NCBI RefSeq assembly: GCF_036785885.1
Contig: NC_092323.1
Location: 5,682,501-5,746,500 of the forward strand
Reading direction: 5' to 3'
Length of the DNA: 64,000 nucleotides
From: Coffea arabica
Lineage: Eukaryota > Streptophyta > Magnoliopsida > Gentianales > Rubiaceae
Shown here: positions 36,926-47,631 of the stretch, in pieces
Layout: the number at the start of each line of letters is the position of its first letter
Numbering within the stretch: position 1 is the stretch's first letter
The notes under the pieces: generated by a model
Database searches by the model: none
What the model was told of the DNA's origin: nothing
The model's input: the letters and a program-made list of their open reading frames with translations, nothing else
Program-made: the position numbers and the translations under genes

Positions 36926-37289
36926 TAGAGCTGCAAACGAACCAAACTGATCGCGATCGAGTCGAGCTGATCAAGTTCGAAAATACTAAATTCGTTAACT
37001 CGTGAACCGGCACGAGCTCAATTATATATATAATTATTTTAATAGTGAAATTACATATATATTTCTAATATTTTATTATTTGTTAATAAAAATTATTATT
37101 TTATTCAATTTTTAAAAATAAAATAATTTTTTTTAAAAAGCTCAAGTTTGACTCGAATTTGAGTTGAGGTCAAGCTTGACATTTTGAGTTTGTTGAATTC
37201 GAACTCGAGTTCGAGTTTTTGTAAAATTATATTGAGACTCGATTCGATTAGATTGAAACTCGATTCGACTCGTCTCATTTGCAACCCTA
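36926..37289. mobile_element. hAT-like MITE, family 1 copy B
   Basis: It begins TAGAGCTGCAAACGAACC and ends GCAACCCTA, with GAGTTCGA-type subterminal repeats and the family's AT core AATTACATATATAT. The flanks GTTGGAGT (36918-36925) and ATTAGAGT (37290-37297) match at 6 of 8, an aged 8-bp duplication. Confidence 0.75.
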
Positions 37290-37322
37290 ATTAGAGTGAC
37301 CTCCAGAAATTAAACCTGGCCC

Positions 37323-37438
37323 TCTGTTAGTTCATTAGTTCATGCTTGGAGGTTTCTTGTGAGTGCAGTCCATCTTGAGTCTGTTAGTTCATCCTGATCC
37401 TTGCAGGTTTCTTATGAGTGCAGTCCATCCTAAGTCAG
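37323..37438. repeat. 58-bp tandem duplication
   Basis: Two units beginning CTGTTAGTTCAT (37323 and 37381) both contain GAGTGCAGTCCATC with scattered differences. Confidence 0.75.
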
Positions 37439-38203
37439 TTCGCCCATACTTTTTTGTGCTTCTACACTAGCTATCCTAATATCCATGAATTAAATTAGAA
37501 AAGAAATGTATTGCACCAATCTGTGACCTGAGTTGGAAGAAAATACGTAAATCAATTCAATCAAATCACTATATATGTTGTAGCATTTATTTGCATCAAA
37601 TGACCAACCAATCCTTCAATAAAATTTGGCGTAACAAGTATTTTCAGCCCAACTTAGACATAATTATAAACACCTTTCAGGTGCCCTTTTGCCATTTAGA
37701 CATTTAAGAAGTTCCTTGAATTCTAAGAGAGTAGGATTTTCACTATTAGACTCGAAGACATTCACCAGCTAGTTTGAACTTAACAAACACTCGTCCAGCT
37801 TAGCCATCAAGCACGCAACTAACGAAAGTCAGCTCCAGATTTATCAAATGTGAATGCAATTCCCAGCTGACCTTATTCAAGTGCTTCTCAAGGAAAGGCA
37901 CTGGTTTAATGTGGAATTAATCAAATCTACAATGCGGCCTACTTACTTTATTCCGTTGGTATCAAAATTAGTTATGCCATCGTTGAATTGCCGATTTATT
38001 TCCATCTCACTGGTGGATACTATTCTCCGGCAATATCAAAAAGATACATAGTGCTTACAAAACGATCGGGAGGATATTGACAGCTGAACAGTTTAGGTAG
38101 GAATTTTTTTTTTTGAAGAAAATTTTGTATAAGCAAAGGAAAATTAATTAGGTGAGCAATGATATTTAGAGTCGGCGCCTCTCTAAATTTATGAAACGAT
38201 TTG

Positions 38204-38290
38204 CAGGTGTCGGTTAGGAAGGAGATAGAGATGAAGGAAGGTGTTTTTTTTTTTCCAGGTGTCGGTTGGGAAGGTGAGAGATGAAGGAAG
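38204..38290. repeat. Short imperfect tandem duplication
   Basis: CAGGTGTCGGTT followed by GGAAGG and ATGAAGGAAG occurs at 38204-38240 and again at 38256-38290. Confidence 0.65.
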
Positions 38291-38499
38291 TTTGTTGCCG
38301 AGGCGCATACGAAATTAAGCACGTGCAAATTCTTCCAAAATTTAAACGATTTTAGTGGGAATACTGAACAATTCCATTCCTCAGTCTAATTGCTATTTTC
38401 AAGATAAGCAACCTATCCCATTCTCAGAATTAAAACAAAAACAAAAAACAAAAAGACAAAAATCATAAATATTGCCCAAATCAGCAGAGAGCTATGAAG

Positions 38500-39070
38500 A
38501 GGTGAATTCTGACCGGTTGGAGTGAACCGAGAGCTGGATGTGCTACAGCTGAAAAGGTCACAGCGATCTTGGTCACCTGCTTAGGTTACAAGAGGGGCTG
38601 AATCCCCCGGTATAACTCCGAAACTTAAGTCAGTTCGGGATTGGAAAAACAGTTTAATAGTAGAGGAAATCAGTGTATGGTGTTTTACCAGAAAAATGGT
38701 CATCGCCTTTTTCAGTAGAAGTGTTGAGTATTTATAGAGGATGGACAGGAAAGAGGGATTGCTGGCACGGATCCCTAAAGATTTGGCATGGGCAGTGCAT
38801 CAAGTTGATTTTATGGGCTCCTGCGAAAAGGCGCGCCGGAACAATTGTCAGAGTCAGGCGGCGCATGTGTCAGAGCAGCTTTGTCAGGTGTCAGAGGTCA
38901 TATCCCACCTCTCCGGCGGTCAGACTTTTAGACGTCACTTCGGCTTTATGACAGAAAATCTTAGCCGAGGTGGTATCGGGGCCGAAGTCACGACTCGAGG
39001 GGGATTGCCGAGGCGGTGGTTCCAGAAGTATCACAGGGTGAGGCCCCCGGACTATCCGAGCTGGAACGAC
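38500..39070 (+). repeat. LTR-like fragment
   Basis: The text runs GGGGCTGAATCCCCCGGTAT, ACTTAAGTCAGTTCGGG, GAGTATTTATAGAGG, then GAGGCCCCCGGACTATC. I associate this order of motifs (including the TATTTATAG promoter) with plant Gypsy LTRs. No target duplication or clean TG...CA boundary was found, so the limits are approximate. A 160-residue frame across it is a shadow. Confidence 0.4.
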
Positions 39071-41027
39071 CATCCTCAAGCTACAAAAAGTTTGCAACGC
39101 AAATTGAAGTGGTATAATGTAGAATATCTCATGTCATGTTTGCAATGCAAATTTTTTCAAAAAAAAAAAAATTTACATATTTTTCAATCACTATTTTATC
39201 TGACATATATCAAATCAGCATAATTAATGCATCTTTCTACAACAACTTCAAAAAAAAAAAACAATTTTCTACTAATACCTTTCACCTAAACTATACAAAA
39301 AACTGTTCTTCTTGTCAATTCATTCTTGGATAAACGTTTCATTGTACTTTTATAAACAAGAACAAGCCATCACACTCACCAGTCACCACTACGTAAGAAA
39401 TAAAGAAATAATCTTCAGAAATCCTATAAATGAAAGCAAATCAGTAATTCACTACTGAATTAAATACATACAACACCCTATGGCGTGCGCATTTATGTCA
39501 AGGTCAATTTCTTCCTGCCTTCCTTCTCTCTGTTTACTTTTCACGCTTTTGTAAAAAATAATAAATAATTAAAAGCAACATAGTAGTGCTTCAGTTGTAC
39601 TTAAATTTGTGAGCCAACCTGGACGACTAATCGTGTTTAGCTAGCTAGCAGTCGTCAAACTTCAACTTTCTTTTTGTTTCTTGCTGGCCCCGTTTTCTCC
39701 GGTGAGCTGTGAACGCTGAACCTTTGAGGTTAGGGAGAGGTCAAATACCAAATTCAAATCATCTGGACATCATTACGGAACTTTAACCAAGAGCAGCGTA
39801 AGGGCAAGACGTCAAGTAACTAACGGAATGGTCAAATCATTTTCTTTCACTCAAAAAAAATCAAGTAGTAGTAATCTTTTTAAGCAAAGGCGGAAAAACA
39901 AATGGAGTGATAGACCAATGATATTGTAGTGATTGGCAAGTGGCGGGTGCCAAAATCAAGTTGTGGTACCCATCTACCTGACGAAGACTGGTAAAAACTC
40001 GAAACCTTTTCTGCGCTGTTTAGACCCGATCAGCCGCCATTCATCTGCCCCTCTCCTCAACATGCCATGCTCCACCACGAGTAAATCGTGACGACATCGC
40101 TTATGTCTTTACTTACTTTTTTGTTATATTTTGGCTCCCCAGTTAGTCCCTCGCCTTCAATCAAATGAATATTCCACCTTCGGAATATTCTTCTCTTCTA
40201 AACCTACTAATTCGTTACAAAACAATTTCTCTCCCTTTTTAATCCTTAAACAAGTTTAAGTTCACGAATACCGGACGAAAACAAGGATGCAAGAGCATAA
40301 TCGTCGTGATCATTGCCAAAATGTTCTTACTTAACTCTCTTATCTCTTTTTAATTGGCGAATTGCAAAGTTTTATTGAGTCTGAAATGGAGGAGAGTAAT
40401 TTGAATTAAAGAATTACCTCAAAAAAAAAAAAATAGCACAATTGAAGCCGGAATTGACGTATGCTATAGCACATGATCCGTGCTGCATTAATCATAACAA
40501 AAATGAAGCGGTGATGGACTAATAATTTGGGTAGTTATGTTAATGGCAGGTTAACCGGTCATTGGGAATGAGGCTAAACCGTCACAATCGAACCGGTGTG
40601 GGCTATGGTTAAATGAGAACGATCCCAGTGATTTCTTTCCCTTTGCCCATCTCAACCACGTTTCTCAAATTTCAGCAGAGCTGGGGCCGGCGGTACGCTG
40701 CTTCTGCTTATTCTGTGGAGAGAAATATCCTCGACTATCACGTGCATTTTATATATAATCCATCAACTAACGAGTCTTGCAAGAAAAATAAAAGAGCTCA
40801 TGCGTCACCAAATATGTCAAAATTAATTCAACCACCACTTCAACTGTGTTGTACTAGTGGGATATTCCTTCCTATATATACGAGTCCCCTGTTTAAGGCT
40901 GCTTGTTGCATCCTCTTCACTTCTCTGTTTTCCCTCCTACTTCCGCATCCCAAACTACAAACGCAAATTCTAACGACTAAGCTAAAAATTTTCAGCTTGA
41001 ATTCAACCTCGCATCTGACGCTCCAAA
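39071..41027. other. Intergenic DNA and MAPKKK promoter region
   Basis: A degenerate family-2 MITE piece lies at 39110-39220. A G-box/ABRE core CACGTG is at 40738-40743 and a TATA box at 40872-40880. No other gene recognised. Confidence 0.45.
40872..40880 (+). promoter_or_regulatory. TATA box of the MAPKKK-like gene
   Basis: CTATATATA, about 150 bp before the ATG at 41028, with a G-box (CACGTG) 130 bp further upstream that could mediate ABA or light response. Confidence 0.6.
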
Positions 41028-42098
41028 ATGGAGTGGGTTCGCGGAGATATTCTTGGTCATGGGAGCTTTGGTACTGTGAGTTTAGCAAAACCCGGAAGCA
41101 GCCGGAGCAGCTGTCATAACATTCCCGAACTGATGGCCGTGAAGTCCTGCGGAGTTTCATCCTCTGCTTCATTGCTGAACGAGAAGGAAGTTCTCGACGG
41201 ATTCAAGGATTGCCCTGAGATAATCCAGTGCTATGGGGATGGTCACAGTTTTGAAAATGGCGAAAAATTGTATAATGTGTTCTTGGAGTATGCTTCTGGA
41301 GGGACTTTAGCAGATAAGCTTAACAATTCATGTGATCATCGGTTGCCGGAAGATGAAGTCCGGCGATATACAAGGGGTATATTAAGAGGGCTAAGACGTG
41401 TTCACGAGAATGGTTTTGTTCATTGCGATATTAAGCTTCAAAATATTCTTTTAGGCCAGGACGGGGCAGTAAAGATTGGTGATTTTGGGCTAGCGAAGAA
41501 AGATGCAGAGGAAAAGGTGGGGTGTGAATTGAGGGGTACACCTCTGTATATGTCGCCGGAGATGGTAGCGGGAGGTGACCAGTCGTCGCCGGCGGACATA
41601 TGGGCACTTGGCTGTTTGGTGGCAGAGATGTTTACCGGAGTTCCGGCTTGGAGGTGCTCAGACGTTGCGGCGCTATTGATGAGAATTGGGGTTGGTGATG
41701 AGGTGCCTGAGATTCCCGGGAAATTATCGGAGGAGGGAAAAGATTTTGTTGGAAAGTGCTTCGTGAAGGACCCGAAGGAGAGATGGACGGCTGAGATGCT
41801 TTTGGATCATCCGTTTGTATGTGATCATGATGATCGGGGTACTGTTACATTCAAAGAAGTTCCTTCAACCTCTCCTAGAAGCGCGTTCGATTTCCCCGAT
41901 TGGGTGTCGCAACAGTCGTCGCTCACATTCTCAATTACCTCCTTATCCGCGCCGGAATCTCAGTCTTGGGTCGACGGCCCAGAGTTGAATACATTTGACG
42001 GGTCATGGTCCAATTCGCCGGCGAAGCGGCTCCAGGGACTAGTTAATGACCACCAACTTGAGTGGTTCGGTTCCGATGATTGGATCACCGTCAGGTGA
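41028..42098 (+). CDS. MAPKKK19/20/21-like protein kinase
   Basis: A single-exon gene of 356 residues, the normal size for this intronless MEKK subgroup. Seen: start MEWVRGDILG; glycine loop GHGSFGTV (10-17); invariant Lys39 in MAVKS; catalytic loop HCDIKLQNILL with Asp134 (HCD instead of HRD, usual in this subgroup); metal-binding GDFGLA with Asp152; RGTPLYMSPE in the activation segment; and KDPKERWTAEMLLDHPFV closing the kinase domain at about 265. The C-terminal 90 residues are Ser-rich without a known domain. Family knowledge: such MAPKKKs phosphorylate MKKs (for example MKK3) in abscisic acid and stress signalling. Whether it is closer to MAPKKK17/18 or 19/20/21 is not settled by reading alone; gene order favours 19/20/21. 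Confidence 0.95.
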   Translation: MEWVRGDILGHGSFGTVSLAKPGSSRSSCHNIPELMAVKSCGVSSSASLLNEKEVLDGFKDCPEIIQCYGDGHSFENGEKLYNVFLEYASGGTLADKLNNSCDHRLPEDEVRRYTRGILRGLRRVHENGFVHCDIKLQNILLGQDGAVKIGDFGLAKKDAEEKVGCELRGTPLYMSPEMVAGGDQSSPADIWALGCLVAEMFTGVPAWRCSDVAALLMRIGVGDEVPEIPGKLSEEGKDFVGKCFVKDPKERWTAEMLLDHPFVCDHDDRGTVTFKEVPSTSPRSAFDFPDWVSQQSSLTFSITSLSAPESQSWVDGPELNTFDGSWSNSPAKRLQGLVNDHQLEWFGSDDWITVR

Positions 42099-43033
42099 TG
42101 CAAATATTCTGACCGAAGCCAGATTCAGAGTCCTGAAGATTTTTTTTTTTTTTTTTTGGAGCTCTGATTTTATTTTTTTTTGGGTAAATCTTATTTTTGG
42201 CCATTTCTAACTTTCTTGGGTTAGTTTTTTTCCAGTTATCTTGATGTACATAAAATTGGTAGAAAGGTTCATGTACAGCAGGCAAGTTGCCTGGAGCCAT
42301 GACCTCATTTAACGGTTGTGATTGGAGAGTCAGTCGTCTGAGTGTACAGTGATTAAAACTCGAAATCATTTATAAAAATTTCTTTATTTATTTGAATCAA
42401 TATTCTTGCGGCTACAAACTTCTCTTTTCTTGTTGCGGCTACAAACGTCTGAGTTGCAGTTGTGTCTGGACTCTGGATTTATTGGGCTAAAGTGATATTT
42501 TGCCCAGAATCTGCGTAGCTTCGCAATCACTCTGCCTCCCTCTCTCGCAAGTTGCAACTTTTATTAATCCTGGCCACTAGGCGGACGCAGACCCCAACAA
42601 ATGATATGCTCTTCCATAATGGCTCGTGCTAGGTTAAAATAGTTACTTCTTGCTATTAATTGCATCGGCAAATTGAGATGTCTTTTGTTCTTCCCCCGTT
42701 GATGGTGGGAAACACTACTAGGTTGGTTCCTAAACTTCATCAAACCAACCTTTTTTTGGTCAAGCACTCCATCAGACTAACAGCACTAAAAAGTTTGGTG
42801 CCAGCAAAAATGGCTTCCGCTTACATCCACAAGGGCAGTGTGTTGCGTGTTATTCTACACTGTATGATTGGGGGTTAAAGATATTCGCATCAATTGCTGA
42901 TAGGAATAGTTGAAATTATAAGCTTAATCACCTGGAGTTGTAGGTGAATGTATTATTGGAGCCCACCGCGTGTCAAGGTTCAACTACTAAATCATGCAGT
43001 GTAGGACATCAAAAAACAGCAGGGGAAAAGTGA

Positions 43034-43035
<2 letters not shown>

Positions 43036-43068
<33 letters not shown>
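43036..43068. repeat. (AT)n microsatellite
   Basis: An uninterrupted AT dinucleotide run of about 33 bp that abuts the left end of the following TIR element. Confidence 0.9.
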
Positions 43069-43070
<2 letters not shown>

Positions 43071-43576
43071 ACTGTCAATGGAGTCGAGGATCGATCTAAT
43101 CTTAATTTCAACCCAATCGACACTATAATTAATTAACCGGTTGAGCTAGCGTCGTATATGGATTTGACTGGGTATGAGCTCAAAAATAGGGTCAATATTA
43201 AAATGGGTTGAACGTGAACAACACTAAGTTTAACCATCTTTCAATATGTTTAATGGAAAAAAAAAATATGCAAATGTTTACTCATTGTTTCAAAATTTAC
43301 TACTATTTAAGAAATGTGTACAAGTAATTATAATAAATCTTGTTCTTAATATATTGAGCTTTGATTTTATTTAATTAATGTTTTGTATTTTATGAAAAAA
43401 GAAAATTTCTAAATAGGAAATTGTTGAACTTAGGCCAGCCCCTTTACAAGGGCCAGTCTTGGGCTGTAAACTTTGAAACACAAATGGATTAAACCCAACA
43501 TTTTGTTAAATTTTTTATCTGGCCCGGAGCTTGGACATTGCAGAACCCGATCCATTACATCCATTTGACAGGCCTA
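43067..43576. mobile_element. hAT-like MITE, different family
   Basis: The ends TAGGACTGTCAATGGA (left) and TAGGCCTGTCAAATGGA (right, reverse complement) are inverted, with an AT-rich centre. The flanks do not give a clean 8-bp duplication because the left side is the AT microsatellite. Confidence 0.6.
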
Positions 43577-44653
43577 GACAAATAGTATAATTCTAGGATG
43601 CTCATTCAAAATGATATACGGTCATTGCCAAGGAAAATATGAAAGTGGAAAGTTTTGAAATTATAATAGGTCTATCGATAAACATTACCGCTCATATAGT
43701 TATTTACCATTGTGGTGGTGTTCACTTTATTTATGCAAATCGACATTGACAATTGCTGAGTGGCAGAATGATTTTTATCGAAATTAGATCAACTGCCATG
43801 GATTTACTATATGCGCAACAAGTACCATTCACCCGTACGTTGCACAATTACTAATTACCCTTGGACAGTTGTTTAACTTGAGGGCATATTCTCGACCGTT
43901 TATAACAAGCTAAAGCAGATCATGCTAAAATTAAAAAGAAAATGTTGTAGAAAAACAGGCACCACTGGATTGCTCATTAATCTTTCCAATACACTAACAG
44001 GTGAATGACAACTACGCAAAATTTAAATTTGAAATTCAATTTTTACATATGTGTCATGAATCCAATGGTGACAGTGTATGTACTATCAGTATATATGAGA
44101 TTTACTCTTATTTTTAAAACCTGCGACACTATCAAATAGTTACTTTTTAACTTTTCATGACCAGTCGAGAACAAGCTTTTTTTGTCATCCTCCAGTCTCT
44201 CTCTTCATTGTCATTTTGCATCTATTATTATTATTATTCATAGCTTTGTTATTCAGTCTTTTGCCACGAAAACTCCGTAAGCGAGAGGAGAAAGAGATCA
44301 TAGTCCCATATCCACCACAACCACAACCGAAAGAAAAAATGCAAGTTATCGAAATGCACCCAAGTCGATTAACCAAAGAAAAGGAGAAGACAAGACAGCT
44401 TCGAGCGTAACGGCAGAATGAAAATCAACAAATTAACGACACTTCATAAAGCCCATAACTCATCAGAAACCTCAGCTTCAGAAGAAGTGCTCAGCTCTTG
44501 ATTTCCAGCATCTTGTCTGTATCTGCAGTATACCCTCATTTCCTCCAAAAAAACAAAATTAAACCAATTAGTAATTCATGGATGCATGCATCAAAGTTTT
44601 TGTGGAAATTCGCTTTGTTTGGTTCCGTATACGCCAAACTCCTCCTCGTCACT

Positions 44654-46105
44654 TTATTGGTAAGTGCACGAGGTTTTTAAGGAAATAGCAACCCCCATTT
44701 TCTTAGGGTCCATAACCATTGAACACTGGATCCTTCTGCTGAATTTTGGCTTCACCAATTTGCCCAATACATAAGCTCTTGCACGAACGGTAAAATTCAA
44801 GTTGAGTGGCACCGGCGACGTGGGTTTCCCATCTTTACTGCTCAAATCCGCACCCCCTCCATACAGCGGAATGTTACTTCCTTGTAACATTGCTGTAACG
44901 GTTCTCTGACTCCTCCTTGACTGATAAAATTTCTTTATCTGCACCACCCATATAAATAAAATTGAACAATTTCGTTTCTAACTTACACGCAATACAAGAA
45001 GTGAAGATAGATAAACCGCCACAAAAAAAAAAAAAACTTACTGTTCCGGTGCCCACAGCGAGTTGAGAAAAAGAGAGATCTAGAGGTGTAGATGTTACGT
45101 GCACCCCAAAGAATGTACCCTTGTTGCGGAAAATTAGCTTTAGTGTAGAATTCGTGGTCACCATCTCGGTGGCTACTCCGGAGCCATCTGAGCCAGCTTG
45201 AACTATAAATTGATCGAATGAAATACTCTGAAGATCCAGTTTGAAAACAAAAAAAGAAAACTCTGAAGATCCAATAAATTAAATCGTTTATAACAACAAC
45301 AACAGTAATAAAATGATACTGAACAAGAAAAAGAAAAAAACTCCTTGTATATCGAAATACTTATAGGTTGCACAATTTTCAAAAATATATATATTATTTA
45401 AGAGTATAAATAGATGTAGTCGGACATCATGATCATACGAGTTAAAGCATCTAAATATGATTGGCCAGCTCATGTACATTTAGCTGACTCAACGTAAATG
45501 GCAGTTGTCCCATCAAAATTCACTAACTCGTTCAGTATTCTTATATTAGTCGAAACTTGTGGAAGAAGACGACGAAAAGAAAAAGACGAGAAGAGGATAA
45601 GATTAGATGCTTCAAGTTACTGAGATTAAATTCTGACCTTCATTGTAACGATTGGCTTCTGATTTCGGCTGGCACCCCATAAGATCAAAGAAAAAAAGGT
45701 AAACAGCACAAAGAATCCGACGACGAAAGCAAGAACGTAGCAGCGGCGAGGGATGCCCCTACGTCCACCTTCTTCATCAAGAAGTCCCTCCTCTTCAATG
45801 GCATCAAACTCTTTCCACTGCTTCTCTTCCCCCTTGAGGCGATGATGGTGTCTCCTTGGCCCATTACTCGACTTCTGCGAGCCGGGTTTCAGCGAACCAG
45901 AGAACCTAGTGGAGGAGGAGTCACGAGAATGGCGGCCCGGCGAGCCCACTGGGCTGAGGGCGGCCGGCGTGGAATGGAAAGAATTGGTAGTCTTCTCCCC
46001 GTCATGGGAGTCCCGTGATGGGCTCTGAACATAGTAGACCGGCCGGTTTGGCGACGATGTCGCGAGACTCGTCACCTCTGAATCTGTTTTAGCATGCATT
46101 GACAC
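44654..46105 (-). CDS. LEA_2 single-pass membrane protein
   Basis: Three exons on the minus strand: 46105-45638, 45227-45042 and 44938-44654, all GT-AG in phase 0, giving 312 residues. Seen: the conserved N-terminal box RPVYYVQSPSRDSHDGEK (21-38), a Ser/Gly/His-rich stretch, an acidic patch EEEGLLDEEGG (104-114), one membrane span at about 122-144, then an extracytoplasmic LEA_2 domain with NKGTFFGVHVTSTPLDLSFS and a C-terminal RARAYVLGKLVKPKFSRRI. Related Arabidopsis proteins of this type (At1g45688, At5g42860) are poorly characterised; the topology suggests a type II plasma-membrane protein. The Met is the first in the exon; MSMHAKT has a nearby alternative Met3. Confidence 0.93.
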
Positions 46106-46988
46106 GCGTGGTTTTGTGATCGGTACTTTTAGCTGAGGGAAAAAGTTCTAGGTTTTGTTTCAATTGCTCTTCGGTTTATCTTCAGAATTTAGAGAATCAA
46201 GGACCGGGAAGAAGGAGGAAAGAACAGAGAACAGATCTCACCGCTCTCTCACAAGCCACAGCTCACTCATTCCCCATGTCTAGAAAGTCCAACACCACGT
46301 TATGTTTTGTTTGTTTATTGCCATATTTTAGCCCTTGCGTGTAAGGACAATTAATTGGGGTGCTAGGGCTATAGAGGGTATCGAACCCACAAGAAAACAA
46401 AATGCCAGTTGTAATTTTGTATTCTATACGGTCGTCGGTAGGTCGCTACTGCCACTCTCAATTTTTTTAATTTCTTCTCAGGAATTTCTTTGATAGAAAA
46501 GGACCAGTTTGTTTTGCCCTGAACAAGATTGAACATTGTACAACTCCCCCAAACAGAAAAGTGAAGGATCTATCTTGAAAACTGAAAATTTCGCCCCTAG
46601 ATGACTTCTTTCGCTTGCCCTACCTTTTGAGGCTATCTGGTTACCGAGTCAATTCAGTAGATTGAGTGATGTTAATCAATCATCTTACCAAGAAACAGGC
46701 TGTATTACTGTAGATCAAGAAAGACGAGATGCCAATACACGACTCGAGTAGAGACTTTGGGAGGCATGACGTTTCAACGGAGTCTTTATCAAAGGTAAAT
46801 GATGTGGTTTCATATTAGACAGCGAACTAAACTTCAGACACGGTACTTGGACAGACGATCCGGAGAACTAATTAATAAAATCTCAGTGGACAATTCTTTT
46901 TGACCGAAAAAGACATCAATATTTATAAATATTTTTGGTGTTCCAACTGCTCTTCGCATGCTCCCCACTGCAAATTTTTTTTTTTTTT
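46106..46988. other. Intergenic DNA, promoter side of the LEA_2 gene
   Basis: No gene or repeat family recognised in this 880-bp stretch. Confidence 0.4.
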
Positions 46989-47146
46989 AGATAAGAGATT
47001 ATTTGAAATATTATTTAGAATAATTATTGCATCACTTTTTTATGATGTGATACACGTGAGATAAAAGGATCATTGAAAAGATAAAAAAGTATGTTAAAAA
47101 TTGCGTTTGTGATGCAAGCAAATAATTTTTTGACTATTCAAACATA
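46989..47146 (-). mobile_element. Short MITE, family 2, second copy
   Basis: Reverse complement of the 5861-6059 element: it contains ATGATGTGATACACGTGAGA and GATAAAAAAGTATG, mirroring the inner text there. The ends are less clear. Confidence 0.55.
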
Positions 47147-47631
47147 CTAAAAAGTTTGGATGGATTCAATTTCTGCTATCACTATGAGTTAGAGCATGCA
47201 TTGAGAATCATAATTGTAAGCTCTTACATCGACAATAAGATTCAACCACACCGCTTTTAATAAAAAAAAATGGTCAAAAGTGATTCTCAAAAATAGTTAT
47301 ATTTGACTTACATCCAGCCTATGTAATTTGTTTGGTTTGTCTTGCGGCGGAAAGTTTTCAAGTCCCATATAACAATGGAACACGCTGCTGCTTACATTCT
47401 GTTCTTTCTTTTCTTCTTTTACTTCTCGTTTTAGAAATTGCCTTGGCCCTTTCGAAGGATGAGCTCATGATCCCAAGTCTCTTCCAGAGTTCAATGATCG
47501 GAAGTACTAATAGTTTAGGACAGGTAACCGATCAATTAAAGTAAGATTAATCTGGAATGTACTACTTATTCTTTGCCCAAGCAAAAAAGGAGCATAAAAC
47601 ATACTAAAAGAGAAAAAAAGAAGCGTCTTCA

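Larger units (their letters stand above)
42099..44653. other. Intergenic DNA
   Basis: No gene recognised. It holds the (AT)n run 43036-43068 and the TIR element after it. A plus-strand frame at 44216-44407 has a hydrophobic start and basic C-terminus but no ATG. Confidence 0.45.

Noticed and set aside
38741-39223. 160-codon plus-strand frame
   Set aside because: It lies across an LTR-like fragment and has no domain; best explained as chance reading in GC-richer repeat DNA.
44216-44407. 64-codon plus-strand frame with hydrophobic start and basic tail
   Set aside because: It opens with TTG, not ATG, overlaps a TTA microsatellite that supplies the leucines, and no family is recognised.
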